Shown piece by piece: positions 33,265 through 42,218 of a stretch of DNA of 64,000 nt. Each line of letters starts with the position of its first letter. Within the stretch, counting starts at the first letter, position 1. A program made the translations under genes and the position numbers. This stretch comes from UBA5239 sp040391785 (GTDB lineage: Bacteria > Verrucomicrobiota > Lentisphaeria > Victivallales > Victivallaceae), in NCBI GenBank assembly GCA_040391785.1, contig JBEBXH010000019.1:7036-71035 (forward strand). Reading direction: 5' to 3'. Below the pieces are notes generated by a model. That model was not told the DNA's origin and ran no database searches. It saw only the letters and a list, made by a program, of their open reading frames with translations.

Positions 33265-33891
33265 ATGCTTAAAAAATCCATCATCGCCATCGCATCCGTA
33301 TCCATCGCCCTCGGCATCGCCGGCTGCAAGACCAAAGAGGAACCGCCAAAGCCGCAGGAATTCGCTCATGTGCCGGTATTCGTTGCCGCCAGCACCATCC
33401 CCGGCGACAGCCAGGAAAAAATGCTGTACGATTCACAGGTCCGCGCCTACGCGGTAGGACGTTACATTGATCCGGCGAATCGGACGGTCATGCACGAACA
33501 GCACACCATCTACCGTGTCGAGCAGATGCCGCAGTGGAACCTGATGCCGCAGCCGGACGCCAATCCGGTAATGCTCGCCCAGAAGCAGCGCCAGGAACGC
33601 TACGCCGATGCCCTGACCGGCCAGCTCACGCTCGCCGCCCGCGACATGCAGGATGCCAAAAACAAAGTCGATCAACTCATCGAGCTGCGGGCCACTGAGG
33701 AGGAACAATCTTCGGTGTTTCGCGAAAAACTGGACGACATGACCAGAAAATACGGCACAGTCTCGGACAATATCGCCAAATCCTCCGAGGTCATCCGCAA
33801 GCTCGAAGGCGATGTCCGCAAGCTCCAGAAAGAGAACGAAGTCATGAAACTCCAGCTCAAACGCGACCGGGAGCTCCCCAATGAAAAATAA
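33265..33891 (+). CDS. TraV/VirB7-like lipoprotein with coiled coil
   Basis: 208 residues from ATG 33265 (AAAGGAG, 8 bp). Lipobox IAGC with Cys21, then a Lys/Pro-rich linker (KTKEEPPKPQEF) and a C-terminal coiled coil (MQDAKNKVDQLIELRATEEE, KLEGDVRKLQKENEV). Its place after the VirB10-like gene fits the F-type order TraK-TraB-TraV, so it is probably the outer-membrane lipoprotein of the core complex. It is longer and more helical than VirB7. Confidence 0.72.
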   Translation: MLKKSIIAIASVSIALGIAGCKTKEEPPKPQEFAHVPVFVAASTIPGDSQEKMLYDSQVRAYAVGRYIDPANRTVMHEQHTIYRVEQMPQWNLMPQPDANPVMLAQKQRQERYADALTGQLTLAARDMQDAKNKVDQLIELRATEEEQSSVFREKLDDMTRKYGTVSDNIAKSSEVIRKLEGDVRKLQKENEVMKLQLKRDRELPNEK

Positions 33892-34081
33892 CTGCTTCAA
33901 ATGGTCGTTACTGTTGTGGCTCTTTCTGCTGACGCTGGCGATCTTCGCCCTGATCGCCCGCACCCAGGACACCGCAAACGAGCAGAAAGCCCAGCGCGAA
34001 ATCCTGGTCAAACAGACCGAAATCATCGCCCTGAACACCATGATGCTCCGGACCATCGTTTTGCCGCCGGAGGCTGAATGA
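33881..34081 (+). CDS. Small single-helix membrane protein
   Basis: 66 residues; ATG overlaps the end of the lipoprotein gene by 11 bp, with GGGAG upstream. One membrane helix (WSLLLWLFLLTLAIFALIA) followed by a short amphipathic helix. Translational coupling suggests a subunit of the same envelope complex. No family recognised. The next 97 bp are gene-free with nothing evident. Confidence 0.65.
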   Translation: MKNNCFKWSLLLWLFLLTLAIFALIARTQDTANEQKAQREILVKQTEIIALNTMMLRTIVLPPEAE

Positions 34082-34178
34082 CCAAACTCCGGAAAATCAG
34101 AGACCCTCCGAGACATTCTTCGTACGTCTTTGCAGTAACTCAAATTATTCCAAATTCTCATCAGGGAGAGAAAATACA

Positions 34179-34583
34179 ATGAAAAGCATTAATCAAAATA
34201 AGCACGAAAAACTCAATAAATTGAACAGCAACGATCCGGCAAAGATATCCCGGGAAACGAACGCGCCCCTGGATGAAGGACTTGCCGAATCGCTGGTTGA
34301 CTTGATCGATAAGGGGCATTTGGATATTTCAGTGGAAGAGCTGAAATCGATGAGTAATGACGAAGGCGAGAGGTGTTATTGGATGGGAAATAAACCAGAT
34401 TACAGAGGGGCCCGGAGCTGCACTCAACGGCAGTGTAAACGGATTCGGGTCATGATGAGGGAAAAACTCATCGAATATATTCCGGAAAACGAACTTAAAA
34501 TCCTCTCTTTCCAGGATGCGGAAACGATCATCCGGAACGGAGACGAACACGTAATGAAACGTAAAATCAGCAGGAGGAAATAG
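34179..34583 (+). CDS. Hypothetical protein before the ParA-like gene
   Basis: 134 residues, AGGGAGAG upstream. Soluble, with a basic Cys-containing centre (GARSCTQRQCKRIRVMMREK) and basic end (VMKRKISRRK). No motif recognised. It lies 2 bp before the ParA-like gene, so cotranslated; a partner of the ATPase is an inference. Confidence 0.65.
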   Translation: MKSINQNKHEKLNKLNSNDPAKISRETNAPLDEGLAESLVDLIDKGHLDISVEELKSMSNDEGERCYWMGNKPDYRGARSCTQRQCKRIRVMMREKLIEYIPENELKILSFQDAETIIRNGDEHVMKRKISRRK

Positions 34584-34585
34584 AT

Positions 34586-35371
34586 ATGTCATTATTGTTT
34601 ATAACAGCAGGAACAAAGGGCGGAATCGGCAAGACGCTGACCGCCACTTTTCTGGCCGACGTCGCATTGCTCAGAAAGTCGCAAGTGGTTCTGTATGACT
34701 GCGACAATGAAAATGAATCGTTGAAGAACGTTTATCTCCACCCGGCAAAGGACTGCCGGGTGGAAGCGGTAAAAATGCTCAGCGATGAGACCGATATGGA
34801 TTATCCGCTGGATTTCGTGGTGAATGATATTGTTCGCACGGAAAGCGAATCGAAGGATAAATCGCGGAATGTCTATATCGTCGATATGAAGGCAGGCACA
34901 ACCCATTACACGCTGGAATGGCTGGAAGCATTTCCGTTTGACTATATCCGGGCGCAGGGGATCAAAATCTACATCGTCGGATGTGTCACGTCGGATCCTG
35001 ACAGTGTATACACCCTGTCTCGCTGGATTGCCCGCTTTACGCAGGACATCAAAGAGAAAAAACTGCGGTTTCTGATTATCAAGAATAATTATTATGGGAA
35101 TGTTTTTGACAGTTACGAGGATACTTTGGGCGACAGTCTGGAGACCGGGCCGGATGCAAATCTGGTGATCGAACTGCCGGATTTCGGGCGTCGTTATTCG
35201 AGAAGGCTGAAAGATCATCATACGACATTCGGTCAGGTGGCGACGAAACAAACGGAGATCAAACAGTTCGATTTCATGGATAGAACCCGTGTGAGAACTG
35301 CTTTCGAGAAAGTGGTGAAACTGTTTGACGTCATCTGGACGCCGCCGACTGTCGAAGAACCGAAGCAGTGA
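34586..35371 (+). CDS. ParA/MinD-like P-loop ATPase
   Basis: 261 residues, AGGAGG upstream. Deviant Walker A KGGIGKT at residues 11-17 with the signature lysine, and VYIVDMKAGT as Walker B region. Such proteins (for example IncP TraL, VirC1) position DNA or T4SS components at the pole or on the nucleoid. Inside the transfer operon and far from the ParB-like gene, so more likely a transfer-spatial factor than a classic partition ATPase, though both roles are possible. Confidence 0.85.
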   Translation: MSLLFITAGTKGGIGKTLTATFLADVALLRKSQVVLYDCDNENESLKNVYLHPAKDCRVEAVKMLSDETDMDYPLDFVVNDIVRTESESKDKSRNVYIVDMKAGTTHYTLEWLEAFPFDYIRAQGIKIYIVGCVTSDPDSVYTLSRWIARFTQDIKEKKLRFLIIKNNYYGNVFDSYEDTLGDSLETGPDANLVIELPDFGRRYSRRLKDHHTTFGQVATKQTEIKQFDFMDRTRVRTAFEKVVKLFDVIWTPPTVEEPKQ

Positions 35372-35378
35372 GGCTGGT

Positions 35379-38189
35379 ATGGCGAACTCCCCGTTGAATT
35401 TTTACGAAGAAGATCTGCTGTTGCGACTGGTCGCAATGGGGGCGACTCCACCGGTCGAACTCGGTTCCATGAACCCGGAGAAACTTGAAGATATCGTGGT
35501 TAAGCTCCCGACGGTGCATGCGTATCAATTCGAACTGAAAGACGCGGACGGGGAATCCCGGCAGGTATCGTGTTATGATATATCGCTGGAGGGGCTGCAG
35601 CGGCAGATCTTCCAGGCATTGGGTAAACGCGACATCAGGGATGATATCGACTATCAGGCCAGCCGGGAGTATTCGCCGGAAGCCTGGATGGTTTACCTGA
35701 GAAATGATTTTGACATGGTGGACCCGGGCGAAGTCTGCGACATGTTCGCCAGATGGGGAATCGAGCTGGAGCCGGAAAGAATCGCGAAAGGATTTTCGGC
35801 GGAATTCGGGGAGAATTTCGAATATAACAACCGAGCGCTGCAGGAGCGGCAATTCGATTTATTGTCGCGCCTTGTTTCGGCTGGTTTTGTCGAGCCGGTT
35901 GATTTCGAAACGATTACAAGTAACGAAGTGGAGCGGATTATCAATTGCTTGCCGTCGCTGACACAGGCGACACTGATATTCGATATGGAAGACGGTTTTC
36001 TGCATGAGAAATTTATCAATGTCGATGAATTTTATCTGAAAGACGTCTACATGGGCGTGGCCGCCGAATATAATTCATCGCTCCAGCAGGAAGATGCCAG
36101 AAGTGATGATTTCGAGGAGGAATTCGGAGTTGAAGAGATTCTGCATGCTACCGGATATGTAAAGACACAGAAGGTCATCCGGACAGGCACATCGACTCTG
36201 GACAAACAGATCAGAAAGTATTTCGACACTCACCCGGGCATGGAGGATAAACTCGTCCACAAGTATATCGAAACAACCGGGGGCATGGCGTGGCTGGACT
36301 ATTTCAAGCAGGATGTTGACTATGCCGACGCCGGCGATCTGGACAAGAAGCATCAGCATACATTTGCTCCCTTGAAGCGCGCGTTCAAAAACTGGGAAAT
36401 TGAAGTCAAAAAAGTCAATCCGGAACTGGCGTTTCGAAATGATTTCGGCCGGAACATGAATGATGCCCGATTGAAATTTCAATCGAAGCTGATTCAGACG
36501 GTCGTGCGTGCAGGAATTGCCGCGCCGATGGCTCTGCATGACTGGCGGAACTTGAACCCGGAGATTGCCGGAAAATTCATCGCCAAAATCCCTTTGCTGC
36601 CGGACCAGAATAATCCGGGCGACTGGATGAAACTGTTCCGAAGTGAAGCACCCAATGCATTGGAAATGAATGAATTGAGAAATCAGTTCGCGTCGGCCGG
36701 AGTCATGTATGATGAGGCCCTGATAAAGGCTTCATTTAAAAATTCGCTCCCAAAAACAAAACAACAGAAAGGAAATGAAAAAATGTTTGAACCCACAGTA
36801 GAAGATTACAAAAAAATGATGGGGCGGCTCGGCAATAAAGGCATGCCGCGCCAGTCGCAGGAAGAATGGAGAAATATGTCTTTGTCCAAGGCACAGGAAC
36901 TGGTCAGGACCTATGATGAGCAGCCTTCCGAAAAGCAGCTCAACCTGATCCGCGATATGTTCGCCGAGGACAGGTTGGACCCGGCGAAGGTTGATATCAA
37001 TGTCATTTCCAAGATGGAAGCAACGATGTTCATCGACCGCGCGCCGAAAATGGAGTTCTCGAAGGAACTGCCAGCCAATCCGATGACCGACGAAACCAAG
37101 AGGGAACTGCGGCGTCTTGTCCAGCTGGAAAAAATTCCTCATATTCCGCTGGGCAAGTGGAGTACCATGTCCGATGAGGAAGGGCGGCAGAAAATCGACA
37201 ACGCTCGCGCCCGGATGCCCGCCACGGAAAAACAGCTCGATTTGATAAAATCCGAAATCGAAGCCGGCCATATCACTATCAAAGATCTCGCCAAAGTCAT
37301 TCATGCTCCGGTGATCGGAGAAAAGGAAATCGATGGCTTGAATATGCTGCAGGCCGGGAAAATCCTTGAAAACAGGCCCGCTTCTCCCGCTCAAAAAGAG
37401 CAGCTTCAGAAGCTGATGGATTCAAAGCGGATCGAGCCGATGGATATGGCGAATCTCACCATGGGGGAAGCCAGCCGCAAGCTCGATGAAGTGTTCAAGG
37501 GGCCCCGGACCGAACGCGATCCCAATGGGCCCGCGACCGAGAATCAGAAGACGGTGCTGAAAGAACTTTCGGAGCAGAAGGAAATCCCGGAAATTTCGCA
37601 GAAGGAACTCGACGCGATGACGTTCGAGCAGGCGGCCAAGCGTCTGGATGAAGCTCCGGCGACAAGAGTTCAGAAAAAGGCCATCTCCCAATTCGTCAAT
37701 GAAGGCAAGCTGGATTACGTCCCGCCGGATGTTTTCGCCAATTTGAAACGCGGCGAGGCCTCGGTACTGGTCCAGGTCGGCAAAGGCGATCTGCCGAAGG
37801 AGAAGCAGCCCGATTTTTCCGGCCGGGAATATCCGGCTTCCGATTCGCAGATGAAGGTACTGGAGGACCTTCGGGAGAAGGGAAAAATCCAGGAAGTTCC
37901 GCAGAATGTCACCGGCAGGCAGGCTGATGCCATCATCAAAGACGCCACCAACAACGATCCGGTCGGAACCAACCAGATTCGGATTTTGGAAAACAAAATC
38001 GCCCAGGGTTTTCTTCCGCAAATGAGCGACGATGAGAAGAAAAATCTGAATCGCGGCCAGTTTCTCAACCTGATCGAAAAGGCCAAAATCAAGGAACAGG
38101 ATGTCGCGGAAAAAGGTCGGAAAGCACCGGAGCCTTCGAAGGGAAAGTCCCAGAATAAGAACAACAAATCCCCGGCCATATCCCGGTAA
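35379..38189 (+). CDS. Large cytoplasmic protein with eight Q-centred repeats
   Basis: 936 residues from ATG 35379, directly after the ParA-like gene. Residues 1-480 contain two or three similar segments (FYEEDLLLRLVAMGATPPVE, RQFDLLSRLVSAGFVEPVD). From about 510 to 900 there are eight units of 40-60 residues beginning T/S-x-x-Q (SEKQLNLIRD, TEKQLDLIKS, TENQKTVLKE, SDSQMKVLED and others), each followed by a helix, G-x-I/L and a second helix with EA or KA. No enzyme motif, signal or membrane segment. Probably a scaffold or DNA-binding repeat protein; the function is unknown. Followed by a terminator. Confidence 0.82.
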   Translation: MANSPLNFYEEDLLLRLVAMGATPPVELGSMNPEKLEDIVVKLPTVHAYQFELKDADGESRQVSCYDISLEGLQRQIFQALGKRDIRDDIDYQASREYSPEAWMVYLRNDFDMVDPGEVCDMFARWGIELEPERIAKGFSAEFGENFEYNNRALQERQFDLLSRLVSAGFVEPVDFETITSNEVERIINCLPSLTQATLIFDMEDGFLHEKFINVDEFYLKDVYMGVAAEYNSSLQQEDARSDDFEEEFGVEEILHATGYVKTQKVIRTGTSTLDKQIRKYFDTHPGMEDKLVHKYIETTGGMAWLDYFKQDVDYADAGDLDKKHQHTFAPLKRAFKNWEIEVKKVNPELAFRNDFGRNMNDARLKFQSKLIQTVVRAGIAAPMALHDWRNLNPEIAGKFIAKIPLLPDQNNPGDWMKLFRSEAPNALEMNELRNQFASAGVMYDEALIKASFKNSLPKTKQQKGNEKMFEPTVEDYKKMMGRLGNKGMPRQSQEEWRNMSLSKAQELVRTYDEQPSEKQLNLIRDMFAEDRLDPAKVDINVISKMEATMFIDRAPKMEFSKELPANPMTDETKRELRRLVQLEKIPHIPLGKWSTMSDEEGRQKIDNARARMPATEKQLDLIKSEIEAGHITIKDLAKVIHAPVIGEKEIDGLNMLQAGKILENRPASPAQKEQLQKLMDSKRIEPMDMANLTMGEASRKLDEVFKGPRTERDPNGPATENQKTVLKELSEQKEIPEISQKELDAMTFEQAAKRLDEAPATRVQKKAISQFVNEGKLDYVPPDVFANLKRGEASVLVQVGKGDLPKEKQPDFSGREYPASDSQMKVLEDLREKGKIQEVPQNVTGRQADAIIKDATNNDPVGTNQIRILENKIAQGFLPQMSDDEKKNLNRGQFLNLIEKAKIKEQDVAEKGRKAPEPSKGKSQNKNNKSPAISR

Positions 38190-38202
38190 TCTCAAACCCT
38201 AT

Positions 38203-38225
38203 GCCCGGCTTTGACCGGGCTTTTT
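38203..38225 (+). terminator. Rho-independent terminator after the large repeat protein
   Basis: GCCCGG (38203-38208), loop CTTTGA, CCGGGC (38215-38220), then TTTTT. Compact, GC-rich and followed by a T-run. It sits between the repeat protein and the coupling-protein pair and may set lower expression for the latter. Confidence 0.75.
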
Positions 38226-38239
38226 CAGGAATTATAAAT

Positions 38240-38671
38240 ATGAGTGAAGAAAAAGAATTCAGTTTGCGCGACGCCGCGGTGGCCGCGGTCGTGGCGGCGG
38301 AAGGCCCACGGGCGAAAATCATCGAATTGATGGCCAAATACCAGGATGCCGGCCTTGAGGACGATATTGTGTACGCCATCATTTTTGAACTTGAAATCGC
38401 CATGCGGGTTTTGGAAAAGATGAACTTTCAGAACCAGCAGATGAATGAAATGATGCTGTCCAGATTGGAGAAATTATGCAATACGAATCAGAATAAAATG
38501 TTGGAGATCGTCAATCGCCAGCAGATAATCGGACGCTCGCAGTTCCGGCGGCTGATTGCCCTGCATCGCGAAAAACTCCTGACCCGGCTGCTCATGATAT
38601 GTGTCCTCGGATGCTTATCGATTTTCGCCGGACTGGGGGTATTTTACTTCTATATTCTGGTGGTACGCTGA
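38240..38671 (+). CDS. Membrane-anchored partner of the coupling ATPase
   Basis: 143 residues from ATG 38240 (CAGGAA upstream). Cytoplasmic helical part with Ala-rich start (DAAVAAVVAAEG), then a basic stretch and one C-terminal membrane helix (LLMICVLGCLSIFAGLGVFYFYILVV), so a tail-anchored topology. Stop and start of the coupling-protein gene overlap (TGATG), implying a complex. In other systems the coupling protein itself or a partner such as TrwA/MobB supplies such parts. Confidence 0.7.
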   Translation: MSEEKEFSLRDAAVAAVVAAEGPRAKIIELMAKYQDAGLEDDIVYAIIFELEIAMRVLEKMNFQNQQMNEMMLSRLEKLCNTNQNKMLEIVNRQQIIGRSQFRRLIALHREKLLTRLLMICVLGCLSIFAGLGVFYFYILVVR

Positions 38672-40758
38672 TGTCGATTCTTGATACGGAAATCATCAGT
38701 TTTGAAGGTAATTCCTGGACGACGCGCGATGCCTCGACTGGATTGATTTGCTTCGGCATGACCGGTAGCGGCAAATCATCTGGTCCTCTCCGGAGTATCG
38801 CAATTCGCTTTCTCGAGCTCGGATACGGCGGGATCGTTTTCTGCGCCAAGCCCGACGAATGCGAGACCTGGGAGGCATACGCCAAGGAAACCAACCGAAG
38901 CAAAGATATCCTCAAGTTGAGCGGCGAAACGTTCAGTTTTCTGGATTATGAGTTTTCCCGGCCAGCCGAGGAAGGCGGCGGCCAGGTCGAGAATGTGGTC
39001 GCGATCTTCCTGGAAGTGGTCAAAATTTCCAAGGACAAAAAAGCCGGCAGCACCAATGATGAATATTGGGAAAATGCTATCAAACAATTTCTGCGTAACA
39101 CCATATCACTGTTGGTCATGGCCCGTGAACCGGTCACGCTTCCCAACATCAAAGCCGCCATTGATACGGCGCTCCGTTCCAATGATATGGCAGAAAAACT
39201 GAAAACCCATTTCTTACATTTTGAGCAATTCTGCGGAATTGAATATACCGACGAAATCAGAACGGCTTCCGACAACGCCGGCTTCGAGGAAGCAATGCAG
39301 AAATTTGAAGGAAGTATCCGCCAGGGCAACGATTCCACGGATGTTGGTCAAGTTTTTGAGACCACGCGGCAATATTGTAACTCACTGATGGTAAAAGCTA
39401 TTTATTTCGATAACAACCATTCAGCGGATTATGAGCTGGCCTGTAACTATTTTCTGGTCGAATTTCCACAGCTCGACGAGCGTACACGCAGCAACACGAT
39501 TTCATCGTTCACGGTATTGGCCGACAGCATGTTGCGTGGCGAATTTCTGCGCTGTTTCGGCTCGAAATCCAGTTCGCTGGTGATTGAGAATTTGTATCGG
39601 AAAGGCAAAATTCTGATCGTGGATCAAGACGTCAAACGCCATGGCCTGGTCGGCCAAATGACCGCCGCCATCATCAAACTCTGCTTCGAGAAAATGATCG
39701 AGCGCCGCGAGGACATCACCAATTCAAATGCGCGTCCGGTATTCCTGTGGGGCGACGAATGTCAGTTTTTCGCCCTGGATTACGACCAGAAGTTCCAAAC
39801 CACGGCACGCTCCAGCCGGACGCTGACCGTCTATGCTACCCAGAATCTCGACAATCTCTACGACGGCTACGGCAAGGAAAAAGCCAATTCTCTGATCGGC
39901 AATCTCGGCACGAAAATCTTCTGCCAGAATGGCGATCACACCACCAATAAATGGGCCGCGGATTCCATCGGACAAGAGGTGCTCCGCCGCCACAGCCAGA
40001 ACATCGGCGACAGCAAATCCGGCTCCATGAAAGGCGATTACAACAAATCCGATAACTTCACCGAAGGCTGGTCCGAGCAGAAAGACTACAAGGTCGATAT
40101 CGTCAATTTTACCACACTGCAAACTGGCGGGCCGCGCGGACAATGCAAGGTCGGCTACATCTTCTGGCAGTCCGGCCGCGTCCTGAAAAACGGCGATGTC
40201 TATGTTCGTGGCGCCATCAACCAGAAGTGCCGGAAAATGTGTGGCGCCCGCTTTGAACGACGTTGCCCACCCGTACCCAAAGCCGGCAGCAAGGACACCC
40301 CGAAAGGTCTCGGCGTCTACTGGTATGATTACGCCAACCTGGCCTTCTTCATATTCTCGCTGTCCGTAACTGCCTACGGTATATACCTGATTTTCAGCGA
40401 GAAAGATCATCTGCTGCTGGATATTCCGGAGGTCGGTATCATCACCGTGGCAACCATCCTGCTCTGGTTTTCCGCATTCGCAATGGACACCTTCTGGGGT
40501 ATTCTCAAAATACTCATTGAGTTGCTCTGGTTCAAACTCCGCAAGAAGCACCGCCCGAAATACAAAACCATCAATCGCGTCCCACTGGTCGTTTTCACTT
40601 GGCTCTATCTGCTGTTGACTTTGATCCTAGTCGCCCTGATTCAACAACATATTTACAAAAATACGCCATTCATGCATCTGCTCGGTTTCGGAGTATTGTC
40701 CAGCCTCGCGCACCGCTTCCTGAAAAGTGCCGGCGGCCGCTCGATCCCGGTCAATTAA
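38671..40758 (+). CDS. VirD4/TraD-type coupling ATPase with C-terminal membrane domain
   Basis: 695 residues from ATG 38671. Walker A GMTGSGKS at residues 29-36 is almost at the N-terminus; VFLWGDECQFFA (about 355) is the Walker B of the TraD/TraG family, and YATQNLDNL is typical of motif III. No N-terminal membrane helices precede the ATPase. Instead three to four helices occur from about residue 555 (LAFFIFSLSVTAYGIYLIF, ATILLWFSAFAMDTFW, VVFTWLYLLLTLILVALI), so the order is inverted compared with VirD4 and TraD. It should recruit the relaxase-DNA complex to the channel. Confidence 0.88.
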   Translation: MSILDTEIISFEGNSWTTRDASTGLICFGMTGSGKSSGPLRSIAIRFLELGYGGIVFCAKPDECETWEAYAKETNRSKDILKLSGETFSFLDYEFSRPAEEGGGQVENVVAIFLEVVKISKDKKAGSTNDEYWENAIKQFLRNTISLLVMAREPVTLPNIKAAIDTALRSNDMAEKLKTHFLHFEQFCGIEYTDEIRTASDNAGFEEAMQKFEGSIRQGNDSTDVGQVFETTRQYCNSLMVKAIYFDNNHSADYELACNYFLVEFPQLDERTRSNTISSFTVLADSMLRGEFLRCFGSKSSSLVIENLYRKGKILIVDQDVKRHGLVGQMTAAIIKLCFEKMIERREDITNSNARPVFLWGDECQFFALDYDQKFQTTARSSRTLTVYATQNLDNLYDGYGKEKANSLIGNLGTKIFCQNGDHTTNKWAADSIGQEVLRRHSQNIGDSKSGSMKGDYNKSDNFTEGWSEQKDYKVDIVNFTTLQTGGPRGQCKVGYIFWQSGRVLKNGDVYVRGAINQKCRKMCGARFERRCPPVPKAGSKDTPKGLGVYWYDYANLAFFIFSLSVTAYGIYLIFSEKDHLLLDIPEVGIITVATILLWFSAFAMDTFWGILKILIELLWFKLRKKHRPKYKTINRVPLVVFTWLYLLLTLILVALIQQHIYKNTPFMHLLGFGVLSSLAHRFLKSAGGRSIPVN

Positions 40759-41357
40759 TCGAATTCTTCGTCGGTGATGCCCAGATAGTCTTTCACATCT
40801 TTGACGGTTCGCATTTCGAAATGCACCCGGAGATCCTGCCAGGTCCAGCCGTCGTATTTCAGCTGGAAATAGCCGAAAGTCCTTTTCAGCATATGCCCGC
40901 CGAATCTTTCGCTTGAAATCCCGCTTGCGGCTGCCGAGTCGGCAAGAAAAGTCCGGACATACCCTCCGGACCAGGGAATCGGCGGCTTGTTCCGGTTGCA
41001 GAACTCATTGTTCTGGAAAAGATAAACTTCATCCGGATATTTTTCACGCATTTCCCCGATCAAATCCCTACATTTGTCCGGGAAAAGAATCTCCCGGCAT
41101 TTCTTCCTTTTGAATTTCGAGGGCAGCTCGATATACATGAATTCCTTAGGACGTCCTTTGGCCTTCACATGGACTGATTTCAACTGCAGGTCTTCATATT
41201 TAATTGGGATAATTTCATCGACGTCCAGACCCGTTCCAAGCGCCAACAGGAAAAACAGATACTGTTTGTCGGTGTAAAGTCCCAGCTTCACGCCTTTCTT
41301 GATCTTACGTTCCCATTTCGCAACAATTGAAGGACTCGTGATGAGCTTGACATTCAT
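40755..41357 (-). CDS. Degenerate mini tyrosine-recombinase-like protein
   Basis: 200 residues. It resembles only the catalytic half of a tyrosine recombinase: GTGLDVDEIIPIKYEDL corresponds to TGLR-SE, and GGHMLKRTFGYFQLKYDG to the HxLR box. The first catalytic Arg is Asp and the box II Arg is Lys; a Tyr occurs near the end (KDYLGI) but the context is weak. Likely inactive as a recombinase; may act as a regulator or accessory subunit. Its start overlaps the preceding gene by 53 bp, and its stop overlaps the coupling-protein stop by 4 bp from the other strand. Confidence 0.7.
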   Translation of the reverse strand: MNVKLITSPSIVAKWERKIKKGVKLGLYTDKQYLFFLLALGTGLDVDEIIPIKYEDLQLKSVHVKAKGRPKEFMYIELPSKFKRKKCREILFPDKCRDLIGEMREKYPDEVYLFQNNEFCNRNKPPIPWSGGYVRTFLADSAAASGISSERFGGHMLKRTFGYFQLKYDGWTWQDLRVHFEMRTVKDVKDYLGITDEEFD

Positions 41358-42144
41358 AGTTTTTTCTCCAGTCCAGATAAAATTTCTGGTACCTTTTTAC
41401 AGTGTTTACGGAAACTCCGGGATGACCGCTTCCGCAGGTGTCTTCCGTTATCGGGTGATGCTCGCTGAATTTCAGCCTTGCTTTTTTGCGGGCCGTCTTT
41501 TCAGGCAGGCCCTGATCGAGAAATTCACGATAATACTCGTCGTATTCCTTCCCCCATTCATAGCAGAGGTAGTGATAATTATATTGCTTTTGGTCAACTT
41601 GTTTGAGCAGGATTTCCGCGCTTTCTAATACTTCCTGCGCCGGAGCCAGATGCATGAATTCCTCCCGTTGGATATTCATCCAGGAAACCGATAAATCATA
41701 CAGTGCCGCAGTAAAATCTCTTTCCGGCAGCTCGGCTAACTGCAGAGTTTCATTCAAAAAGCAGTATATTTCTTTCATTCCGGCATGGATATTGTCAGGC
41801 GGAGCCAGTAGTTTTCTCATTTTCTCAATGAAACGCCCCGGCTCATCAAAACTCATGAACGTGTTGGTCTCCCAGGTCGCGATCAGCCGTTGAATTTTTT
41901 CTTTCCTTAGAAATATAGAGAAATCAACCAGATAGCCGTCGATTTCCGGGAAATCCCCGGACGGATGGTAGAAATAGAGCAGATTGTCGAAGTAATAACC
42001 GCAAAAATTGCATGCCGTTTTCGCCAGAAAAGCATTTCGGGCGATGTTTGGAGATAACGGAGGGAAAATGCTCATTGCCCGCATTGACAGCAATGCAGGT
42101 TTTTGCCCATAGATATCAGGATATATATTTTCCCAGCCATTCAT
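41305..42144 (-). CDS. Recombination-module unknown protein X2
   Basis: 279 residues. The C-terminal 80 residues (YEWGKEYDEYYREFLDQGLP, TARKKARLKF, HHP, HPGVSVNTVKRYQKFYLDW) match the same region of the protein at 44170-44961, giving a conserved pattern WGKEYDxY...L-QG...TA-KAR..F..HP...RY..YL that looks like a helical DNA-binding domain. The N-terminal part has CNFCGYYFD and differs between the two. No known family. The start codon is at the base of a 15-bp inverted repeat. Confidence 0.75.
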   Translation of the reverse strand: MNGWENIYPDIYGQKPALLSMRAMSIFPPLSPNIARNAFLAKTACNFCGYYFDNLLYFYHPSGDFPEIDGYLVDFSIFLRKEKIQRLIATWETNTFMSFDEPGRFIEKMRKLLAPPDNIHAGMKEIYCFLNETLQLAELPERDFTAALYDLSVSWMNIQREEFMHLAPAQEVLESAEILLKQVDQKQYNYHYLCYEWGKEYDEYYREFLDQGLPEKTARKKARLKFSEHHPITEDTCGSGHPGVSVNTVKRYQKFYLDWRKNYECQAHHESFNCCEMGT

Positions 42145-42192
42145 TACAAAATACGTTACCTCTTTTTATTGATAAGATAACGTATTTTGTAA
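42144..42192 (-). promoter_or_regulatory. 15-bp perfect inverted repeat enclosing the ribosome site of X2
   Basis: TTACAAAATACGTTA (42144-42158) and TAACGTATTTTGTAA (42178-42192) are perfectly complementary with a 19-bp spacer. On the minus strand the spacer holds AAAGAGG, and the second arm ends at the first base of the ATG. As RNA this would present the ribosome site in the loop and the start at the stem base; as DNA it is a dyad for a dimeric regulator. Confidence 0.6.
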
Positions 42193-42218
42193 CTATTTCA
42201 AGGACTCCAGGTAGAATT

